Shown here: in pieces, positions 54,708-64,000 of the stretch
How the letters are laid out: each line of letters starts with the position of its first letter
Numbering within the stretch: position 1 is the stretch's first letter
Assembly (NCBI GenBank): GCA_037157565.1
Contig: JAZHRO010000002.1
Span: 74,326,001-74,390,000, forward strand
Length of the DNA stretch: 64,000 bases
Reading direction: 5' to 3'
Origin: Thalassia testudinum
Taxonomy: Eukaryota; Streptophyta; Magnoliopsida; Alismatales; Hydrocharitaceae
Program-made: the position numbers and the translations under genes
Notes under the pieces: model-generated
Seen by the model: only the letters and a program-made list of their open reading frames with translations
Database searches by the model: none
What the model was told of the DNA's origin: nothing

Positions 54708-57600
54708 ACTTGCTTATATTTATAAATTATAACATTAAATCAACACAAACTCATACATTAACAACCAATCATTACCATCATATCAAAAAAATCCACTTAA
54801 ACTATAAAATTATTAAATACTTATACACTAACATCACATCACACTTCCAATTATTTTATCTTACTACTTATTCTTATACCATCAACTAAACACCCACTAA
54901 CTTATCCCTACAGTACTTTATTCCGATATAACCCTTATCCTCCTGTCAAACGGAGCCTGAGTGTCTCTAGGGATCACAAGTGTCTCAACTCCACGATCTT
55001 CAGATAAATTCAATGTAAGATTCGAACTGAAGATTTGGAGAGCCTTATTAGGTTAGCCACCCAATGAAAGGCTAACTCTCAGCTGATCTGGTGAGCCATC
55101 TTCCACCTGCACCAACTTGAGCATGCGTCTCCACGGCTTCCCTCTCTTCCACCTTCCCTTCTTCCATTAAAAATTGTGTACTACCATTAACTGGGGTTTT
55201 CAAAAGGGTGTTCTTTGCCGGCTGTTTTTACCGCATTTAGGATTTTGAGTGGGATGACATCTCTGAATGCTAGCGTCCCGCTCTTGCTCGTAGTCACCTA
55301 CAAGCATCATCAACAATCATAGATCTAAATTAAGTGCTTTTATAATCTAGATTTTAGATTTCATGCAATCAATGATACCCATAAATGCTCATGTTTTTGG
55401 ATTCGCGATGGCCCAAGATGCAGTGCAACGATGCACCTACAGGAAATAGGGGAAATCTCATGTGCTATCAGATCGAAAGCTGCAATGGCCAAATGTCCTG
55501 GCTTTTCTGATTGAAACCTTGTGGGTACCATATTCCGTATATGTAAAAGTTGATACAATTCACATACGACATATGATTTAGTTGTAAACGTACTTGAAGG
55601 TAGGCAATTGAAATATAATGTAAATATTTTTTGATTACGTGTGCAGTTATAGTTTGATCATTCAAGGTAGTTTTTCTTGAGAGGACTCACAAAGAAACTA
55701 AGCATGGTCAGAAGTTCACTTCTCGAGAGGATTGCTAAGCCCAATCTTTACCCGACCATTACGGTTGGGCTTGGCACAATCGTTGCCTTCCTGCTGTCCA
55801 GCCCTTCTTCCATTCAATTCCTATCTTGCATGCAGCCCATGCGCGCCGTGTGCGAAGAAGCTGTTGCTGATTGCTTGTTAGCTTGGCCTTCATCACAGGG
55901 ACATTGTTGCAAGAAAAATGCCCATGTCGAGTCTTTTCTACATTTCTTGGTGTTCTCTGCATAATCACAAAATAAAAAATTATATTAATTAAATAAAATG
56001 AAATATTTTTCTACTTAATTATATCTAAAAATAATCATGGAAAGTTAAGTAAAATTGAGAATTCATCAGCTCTTATACGCATCTTTTGCTAATTGCATGT
56101 ACGAACAATATACTAAAGATTAAGTCTATTTCCGCATCTTGTGTTATCACTTGGTCATTGAGGAGCCTAACCCCTTGTGAACACCTTCACGAGACTCACA
56201 TTGCATTTTTTGGATGGTTACAGCCTGAAGGAATTGATCTGTTGTAAGGGTTTGAATTTAATCACTTGCCTTATTAAACTAATTATCATGTTTTTATTTA
56301 ACTACGAATGCATTTGATTCACAAGCTTGGCCATGGGAATTTTCTTAAGCCATTGAACATGGATTATGGGCCAACATAATTCCTATTTAGTTAGCCCAAG
56401 GTCCCATTTGCTATAAAAATATAGAATGTCGACTAAATGCCTAATTATTTGAAGTAACTAAGGGCCGAAGCAATAAAGTATGTTGGATTAGCATCGATTT
56501 TGATGTGGAGGGACTTCACTATAAAAGTGATGAGGAATATAAATACCCCATCGACACCACTAACCTTAGGTAGAGGTAAAGCTCACCAATCATCACCCCC
56601 TCTCTTCTCCCTCCCTTCGTCTGTCAACAACTTCCAAACCTCTCCTCTCCCTACCAAATACTCCTCTTCAACTTTCCATCACCTCCATCACTTAGTTAGA
56701 GATCATAGTCTCCACAAAAAATTGTTAGGAAAGTTGAGAAGTGGTGAGTTCATGTGAAGAAAAGAGGAGAAGAGGAGAAAAAGAAGAAAGAAAAGGAGTT
56801 GCAATTGTTAGGAAAGTTAGATCAAGAAGATTCTCTTGAGGAGAATAGAAAGCTTAGGAAAAGGAGGAGGATTGAGCTTCATTATCCTCTTCATCATCTT
56901 CACTCAAAGAAACAAGATAAGGACTTACCCTTTTTTTATCGTTCTCTTGATGTTGACCAAATCTACTTGGATTTGTAAATTAAATTAAGTTGTGATGCTC
57001 CAGAAATTATCTCAAAGTTTTGAATAAGTGTTTCTATCTTGAGATTGTAGGCTTATGGCCTTGTGATTTATGCACTTTTTGGGTTCCATGCTGGGTTATG
57101 TAGAAGTTGAATCCATCTCTAATTTATTAGTTAAGTTTGCTATTGAATGTGATAAATAGAGTTTCCTAAAGGTGTTTTTTAGCACTAAATATGTTTAGAA
57201 GAGTTTTTAGTAATTTTAAGATGATTTCCATGTAAAAGAGATCGTTTGTTTTGAAAAATACACAATACAAGGGAATTTTGATCGATCAATTTGCATATTG
57301 ATCAATCAACTCTACTTTTTGAAAAGATGAGAACACATAAATTGATCTATCAACCTTTTGTGTTGATTATGTTTATCAATCAACATGGGTCACCAACCTT
57401 GATTAAACCATTTGTGTGTTGTTCAATGGTGAATCATGGTAGGGCTTGGGCTAGACCATTTTTATTTGGATTGGAATCTATTTAGAGCCGTATATTTGAT
57501 GATTGTCACGTAATCAGAGACCATTTAAATGATTTCAAGGTATGAATTTGAGCCCTACTGGTGTCTTAAGGGACTGCTTGGTATTCGGAATTAGTAGGAG
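54708..57600. other. Spacer and LTR-like or promoter-like sequence
   Basis: No gene is recognised. A terminal-inverted-repeat-like phrase CCTGTCAAACGGAGCC ends near 54957 without a visible partner. At 56500-56640 a TATA-like ATATAAATACCCC is followed by a C/T-rich leader-like stretch and a Lys/Glu-rich open frame (56754-56978) with no domain. 57285-57380 carries repeated GATCAATCAAC-type phrases, as in the leader of some LTR elements. Confidence 0.35.
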
Positions 57601-59734
57601 GAATAAAAATCAAGTATTGGGAGAAATGAAGGAATTAAGAGATTTTATTTTATTTAGGTATTTGGTTGTGTTGCTTGTTACATGGAGGAATTATAAATGT
57701 TAATTTTAGATAAGGTATTTGGTAGAAGGAATAAGGAGTTATAAATGGACCATTTTGTCCTAGAAGAAGTGGTTATTTTATTTGTTGTTATTGAAATAGA
57801 TATGTAATCATTTGTTTAGATGATACTATAGTTGTAAATTTAATATACAACCAATTTTACGAGCTTATAATGAAATATTAAATGAATTTTGTATTCTATA
57901 ATTAAAATAAAGTTGTTAGCATCGCACACGCACAAAAAATCGTAAATGATAAGATTTATAATCCACAACGAATTTAACGAGGCCTTAAAGTCCTGAATTT
58001 AATTTCTACTTAAAGTGAAGGTGACGATTAATGATTATTAAATATTATTAAATATTATGGCAACGGAAGGGGGTCGTTACGTTTAACTTACGGATAGAAT
58101 AAAATTGGAATGAGCATAGTACGTACAATATGAAGCTCCGAAGCCAAATATTTTTAAAAAATTGTAGATAGAAGATATGTCAATGTAGAAATTTTGCTCG
58201 TAGAAACTCTATTACATGAAAGGTTATATATGGAAAAGTGATTGCTGACTTATATATCTATTAATGTAGGTAAATACGATGGGGCCAAACTTTTATGCAT
58301 GAATATAAAGATTATATAGTTGTTATGTTACATGTAAATATAATGGGATGAAAATTATATACATGAATAAAAAGATGAAAAATTGTAAGTGGTAAAATAA
58401 TATGAACAACTACGAAGGTAGTTGAGAATCGGTCAGAACTTCATATTGGTAATTGGAAGATCAATGTAATAAAACATGTAATGGAATATGATTAGTGGAT
58501 ATTATGGAAGTGGACATTACGATAATTAGATGATAGTACAAAGTAAAGAAATTACTTATCTTTCAACATAATGGCAGCAAGTATACATCATGGAATCCCT
58601 ACATTTGATATATGTTGGAAATTATAAAAAAAAAGAGAAATTTTAACAATTTGTTCAGAATTGCTCATTAATACAGTAGTTATACTAATATGAGTTATTA
58701 TTGTAAAAGTTCTTACAAATAACTTTTAAAATATGTTTTTTATACCAGATAAATTCAAGAAAGTAAGAGACTAACGTTATTGAAGAATGACTTATTTGAT
58801 TGGGAGAGAATACACATTCAGAAAGTTAGTTAAGAAAGAAAATAACAAGTTCGGTTCAGTCATCATGCCAGATGGTGGCGCTACAGCAAAGTGGGTAGTT
58901 GTGTAATTTTCATACAACCAACGTTTAAACATAACAAATGAAGAGATCAGAAAATGTGGGTGCATAATCAGTAGAATTATGAAAAGAATAACATAGAAAT
59001 GACGAATATAATGAGCATGTGTGGAAAAGGTTGTAGCAAAAAACTGAGATGTTTCAAAAATCCTTGTGCAAATTGTTTGCATAAGGACAAGCATGAAATT
59101 GTCATTTGGTACATGCAGCGATGTCAAAAATTAGTAAACCATGCAGCAATGACATAAGTAGGTAATGAGACCTAACATTATTAGTGTTGCTAAGAAGAGG
59201 CAACTAGCAGTAGCTAAGAAGAGCTATAAGTACGTAATAGCAATGACATCAATGAGACAGCAAATACGCATACTGTAATAACAAGTTACCAACATTATCA
59301 AATTTGCTACGAGAAATCAGTGTTAAAACTAGAAAGTAGTGAGGAAAACACAAAACCTTCAAAAGTTACCATAGGAACTCAAATTATAATCAAAACCTGC
59401 AATTGAAAGCCACTCTGCATTCAAATAAAGTTATATGCAAAGAAGGGTAACTCATGCAATGACACTCACAATTTTTATAGGTGATTTCACAAGTGTTTTG
59501 AACACTGCATGTAAAAAATATTTGTACGTTAGATTTGAGGTAAGAGAAAATGTAAATAGAAAGTATACGTACTTTAGTGTCAGAAGTGAGACATGTGTAG
59601 TTGTGTTGACTTATAAAATAGTTATTAAGAGATTTCATGTTGGTTATATATGTTTAGTAGGTTCAGCAAGCTACATATAGAGTTTACCACTTATCATTGA
59701 GTGCAAACCATTATGCTTAGATGGCAACATAAAC
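57601..59734. other. AT-rich spacer
   Basis: No gene is recognised on either strand. The phrase GGGACTGCTTGGTATTCGG at 57569-57588 resembles the end of an inverted-repeat transposon, but no matching end was found. Confidence 0.35.
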
Positions 59735-59890
59735 GTTCCCTCAAAATTGCCTTGCACAGGATTACTGCATTGTAGCCATACCTACCATGCAAAGACATAA
59801 CAAGGTATGTTCCCTCAACTATGTGATGCATGGGGTTGCTACATTGTAGCCTTGAAAACCATACAAACTATACAGTGGAGGTTCCATACA
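59735..59890 (+). repeat. Two 72-74-bp tandem units
   Basis: Units begin GTTCCCTCAA at 59735 and 59809, with a third partial GTTCCATAC at 59881. Each has CATTGTAGCC about 40 bp in. The copies are diverged. Confidence 0.65.
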
Positions 59891-60099
59891 TTTCCCTAGG
59901 CAACCATAAAAGCACTGATTGCTCAGCAATCATAAGACTTAAATGACCTGAATTAAGTTAGAACTTAGCATAATTGTTGCTTAATTCATGCATCAATTGC
60001 ATACTTTGCATCTTTACTGCTTTGCATACATATTTCTACAATAATGTCAATATTTTGTATTGATTAGTGTATTATTTAGTTCGCAGGTAATAAAAAGCT

Positions 60100-61560
60100 T
60101 AGGAGATATCCTGAAGCTGAATTTGAAGTAGGATGGAGGCTAAAGCTACAACAGAGTTAGAGCAGAAGCCATGGAATAAAGCTGCACACAAGCTGAAGAC
60201 ATAATGTAGGAAAAATGTATACTACATTACTTGTAGGATTTTAATGCTTAGATTAAATTATGAAGAACATAGTACATCCCTACACCTATCCATACCTTAG
60301 GATGGTCTTAGGCACCTTCCCATACCTTAGCCACCCTTTCGTTAGGTCAAATTAGCCTAGAACACCCTAAAACCACTTTCCAGCATAGTTTTGGATGTCT
60401 AAACATTAAGTCAAGACATCTAATTTCTGTAGAATCACCTACCAGAACCTAACCCAAGTACTGACCCAGAATTGGATGTCTGATTATATGTCTGGACATC
60501 TAGTTTTGACATTTAAGATGTCTAATCTTAAAATTAGACGTCTGGTACCCCTCACTTTTGTTGTTTTGAGAATCAAGCCTAGATCTTGATTCCTAAGGCC
60601 TATAAACCCAATCCTACACTCTAGGAAACCTAATTTAAGGTACCTTAAGCCTAGTACACTACCCTAGGACCCTCCTAAGAACCTGATATGTTCTCTCTAA
60701 ACCCAATTGACTTGGATCTAAGTCAATTGTATTACACTTAGTCAACTAGGCTCATAGAGTTCAACTGAGCTCAAATTTCAACCAATGCAAGTCTAATTGG
60801 ACTCAGTGAGAGTCTAATTGACTCTAGCCTAATCTAATTGGAAAGTTTCTATCTCAATTGGACACATGTTGACCCAATTAAACTTGGTTAAGTTTAATTG
60901 GATCAACCATTTAGTAATAGGTTACGCCTCAACCTATTTTGAGACACCTTAATAGAACCCACCTAGGGCATAATTAGAAGTGGACTAAGTGGTCCACTTG
61001 ACCACACATTCATGCACACCTAACCACACATTCATGTACACACACACCCACATCCACTCGCTAACTCTAGAGAAAGATCTAGAATGGTCACACATGGTCA
61101 TTCTTAGATCCACAAAAAGTGGATCTAAGAAGACTAAAGATAGCCATAGGCCACAGCTACTCTAGAGAAGTCTAGATACTTCTCTTGAGAGCACCTTGGC
61201 TGTCCAAGAAGTCTATATAAAGACTAGGTTGGATGGCTAAAACCCCCATCTTGGACTCTCCATTGGATGCCCCCACCTCCATCTTCATCTCCATGAGCTC
61301 CCTCCATCTCTAAGCATCCACTCCACCATTGGACGTCCAAGAGTACCTCTTCCTCCACCTCTTACAAGGCCGGCCTACCCACCATTGACCATCCCTCTCT
61401 TCCCTCCTACCACCTCAAGTGCACACGGCCACTGGAGATCACCTCCAGTGCCCCAATTTTCTATAGCTATAGTGTAGTCATTCTTCATATTTTAATTTTC
61501 ACGTTATTGTCTTGCTAAGTGGTAGTATTACTCTCTCTGAGAATGCACGGATAATCTTTC
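60100..61560 (+). repeat. Putative decayed LTR or promoter region with GACGTC-like motifs
   Basis: Between 60391 and 60545 occur GGATGTCT (twice), AGACATCT, GGACATCT, AGATGTCT and one exact AGACGTCT (60536-60543). The pattern resembles the G-type LTR arrays after CpG decay. A TATA-like CTATATAAAG lies at 61212-61221 and is followed by a C-rich leader. Repeats of CAATTGGACTC-type phrases fill 60700-60900. I see no TG...CA ends or target duplication, so it is tentative. Confidence 0.4.
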
Positions 61561-63387
61561 CAAGATCCATGCGTGCATATCTTTTCTGTTAGAGTAGATT
61601 TCCGTCTTTCAATGTACAAGCATTCCTCTATAACCATTGCAATGACATCAAGATTTTGAGGAAATAAAATAAAGTTGCTCGCTTCAAATTTCCATTTTGT
61701 TGCAATAAAAGATGTCAGTTCCAGAAGATATAAATGATTTAGCGATTGATGCATTCTCCGTTAATAGCCATCGCAAAGTAAGGATTGTACGAACGAGCAC
61801 TCATACATTCACCTTCATTATTTATCTGACTAACACACATGTTTTAAGGGTTAATACGCGACTGGCAAATTTTACATTCGTAGACTTGAAACCGACATCC
61901 AATTATAAGAGAGCAAAAGAAGAAAATAATAATAAAAAATCAACCTCGTAATCACGCCTTCCTGAGATCGATCGGGACACTCAAGGTCTCGTAAAAAATT
62001 ATTTTTGTTTGAGTTGTATTTCACGTTATATTACGACACTTTTAAACCAAAATCGCGATTTACGAATTCAACAAGCACCATCTAAATGTATAATAGCCTC
62101 ACCTTCAATTGTGGAAACCCAATTTACGTTAGTTTTCATCATTGCCAAGGTGGGATAATTTGAAAGGTTAGTCTATCTTGCAAGCAATTCGGTATAGGCA
62201 ATGAAAAATGAAAAAATGACGTAAGCATGAAAGTAAGTAGTACCATGAATGCAACTATATAATGAGTAACATAACTACTAGTGCAAAAATAAAAGCAATG
62301 GCAGAAGTGCTTAATATATAAGTAGTAGGAGAAAGGTGCGGGCATATACTACATACCGGAAACCTACAACTATGTTAGCCTAGCTATGTATGGAGACCAT
62401 ACGACTATGTACGCTTAAGTGTTATTACAATATTTGAAATATTATGCCATGCACGACATCCAAGACATAGTTTTATCAAGGGAGAAGCAGAGAATAGACG
62501 ATACTACAACAGCAGCAAGTTCATTCCATGAAGATGTCCTCCATGTGATATTATGGAAAGGGGTGGTCCTTCTTGTGAGATGGCTCCGAATCACCCACCT
62601 ACAATGTAAAGAAAGGTGTTTCGTAAGTAGCTTCTCTGTCAATGAGGTGATGGGAACACCATCATGAGCCATAACTAACTCATTTTGACCCAATTAAGTC
62701 AATAAATGCTCCTACATAACCGTCAGAGAGTCACAAGTTATTGCATAATCACTCTGAAGGAAAAATAAGAAACTAGGGTTAAAACTGCAATTTTACTAGC
62801 TCATCATGAATGTAGTACAACCACGGGTTTTCTCAGAGGTTAAATGAAGGTCAATTGGTCTTAAAAATATAACAAGTGGGATAAGACGGACAGAAAAGGG
62901 TTTGCACGTGTTTTGAGAATTAAATGACTTTTGAAACCCTAAAAACAGATCCGCTTAATTAAATGAGGTTCTGATCAGGATAAAATTCACATAAACCCTC
63001 TAAAATTCATAGAAAATTTTCTCTAGGGTTTAGAACTTTCAATTTGACCATCAGAACCCGTTTTGACCTAAAACAGAACCACAGACAAACATTTGCCCTA
63101 TTTTGGTTTTTACATAAATTACTAAGTCAAACATGGTCAAAACTAAAATCCAACTTCACCATTGGATTTGTTAGGTCCAAATTAAGTTTGTATCAAATTT
63201 GGACCCAAGATGAATTTGTCTTGACCTAGTTTACAAATTGGTCCTGTCTAATTTTATTCTACCCTTAACTTTCAGAATCCTTTCAAACAGGCCCCTAACT
63301 TTATCGTCATTCCCACAAACAGGTCCCTGCCACCATTAAACTTATTCCTACTTGCTCCGACGACCTTAAAAAGGAAAGAACTCCCTT
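61561..63387. other. AT-rich spacer
   Basis: No gene is recognised. The open frames here are short and lack domains. Confidence 0.4.
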
Positions 63388-63508
63388 ATTTCTTGACGAA
63401 TCCCTTTCAAACTTAAAAGGAAAGTTCGTCAAGAAATGCCCTTCCTTTCGAACCTAATCGTAAGCCCTGAAACCTACCCAATCTCTCATGCAAACGCATG
63501 AGAGATTT
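63388..63508. other. Two strong inverted repeats
   Basis: The first hairpin has 13-bp perfect arms ATTTCTTGACGAA (63388-63400) and TTCGTCAAGAAAT (63425-63437). The second has arms AATCTCTCATGC (63480-63491) and GCATGAGAGATT (63496-63507) around a four-base loop, extended outward by ACCC/GGGT with one bulge. Confidence 0.85.
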
Positions 63509-64000
63509 GGGTATCAAGAAACTTCCAACTCCGGCGAGCTTTTCAAGCTTGGGAAGCTTGCTTCCTAAGTTCTAATCGACTTCTGATGACCTATAAAAGA
63601 CTCCCCAGATCACAACGGATTTCCCAAGCTTGAGTTCGGCCAGAGATTCCCTCTAATTCCTCTCCCCTCCGACTGATTTGCTCTTCAAGATTTGATGACT
63701 CTCCCTACCTTCCCTTGTTGTCTGACCACAATACCAGTGGCAGACTTTTCCTCGTTTTCCTCCGCGTCGCGCATCACCCACCGGCGCTCCTGCCCCCCTT
63801 CATCCTGGCTGTCATCCTTCTCTCTGAGTAGCTTCGTCTTCGACGCTGGCCACACCTCAACCGGTGCCAACTCCACTCCCTTTCATTTGCCTCCCCTCCT
63901 AAATAACTCCTCGACTTCTCCTCGTCGTTTCCAGCCATTTGCCACTTTGTTTTGATCGTTGACTCGCCCCGGTTCCATTCGTCTTCCACCTCACCGGCAG
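63509..64000. other. C-rich leader-like sequence at the window edge
   Basis: C/T-rich text with CTATAAAAGACTCCCC near 63592 (TATA-like) and open frames on both strands (63692-63955, 63774-63989) without domains. It could be the start of an LTR or a promoter continuing past the window. Confidence 0.35.

Noticed and set aside
56754..56978. Lys/Glu-rich 74-codon frame as a small basic protein
   Set aside because: The composition reflects a purine-rich leader (GAAGAAAGAAAAGG). No conserved motif.
63692..63989. Two opposite open frames at the right edge as coding sequence
   Set aside because: They overlap in opposite directions in C-rich leader-like sequence, and no domain can be seen.
1..64000. 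CRISPR arrays, rRNA operons or bacterial-type operons
   Set aside because: No regularly spaced short repeats with unique spacers, and no rRNA landmarks. Gene content and introns are those of a plant nucleus.

Overview
This window is repeat-rich nuclear DNA of a flowering plant. The evidence is several Ty1/copia and Ty3/gypsy (chromovirus) retrotransposons nested in one another, long CpG-bearing LTRs, a PIF/Harbinger transposase gene with spliceosomal introns, plant-style Myb/SANT-like and GRF zinc-finger genes, and AT-rich spacer. I cannot name the species. I see no intact host gene. Almost every recognisable coding stretch is a transposon gene broken by stops or frameshifts.

Layout. 1-3706: 3' part of a forward copia element (H), cut by the window edge. 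3707-8148: a second forward copia (D) split by a 2.66-kb gypsy-type solo LTR at 4227-6881 with a perfect CATTG target duplication. 8149-9870: a reverse copia (C) lacking integrase. 11222-38308: a nest read from insertion junctions. Forward gag-only copia E holds reverse copia B (12072-37129). B holds a probable solo LTR F (about 15482-35360). F holds reverse copia A (17906-35147). A holds a 12.1-kb reverse gypsy chromovirus G with two 2.6-2.7-kb LTRs (20301-32398). G's gag is split by another solo LTR, T (26721-28473). That is six layers, youngest in the middle.

38309-42800 is AT-rich and without a recognised gene. 42814-45479 is a decayed PIF/Harbinger gene pair (Myb/SANT ORF1 and DDE transposase, each with one small intron). 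45851-48050 holds two coiled-coil and two GRF zinc-finger remnants. 48227-50915 is a third isolated copy of the G-type LTR, in reverse. 51720-52250 is another Myb/SANT-like fragment with an intron. 52250-64000 is AT-rich spacer with short tandem duplications, TATA-bearing LTR-like stretches and two strong hairpins.

The most distinctive feature is the G-type LTR family. Each of the three copies I counted carries 8-10 exact copies of the self-complementary octamer AGACGTCT (GACGTC core, the C-box type recognised by plant bZIP factors), many near-copies, and a palindrome made of TTC/GAA blocks. One LTR of G has lost 52 bp exactly between two octamers. The genes do not form a host pathway. They are replication genes of separate mobile elements, and most are dead.
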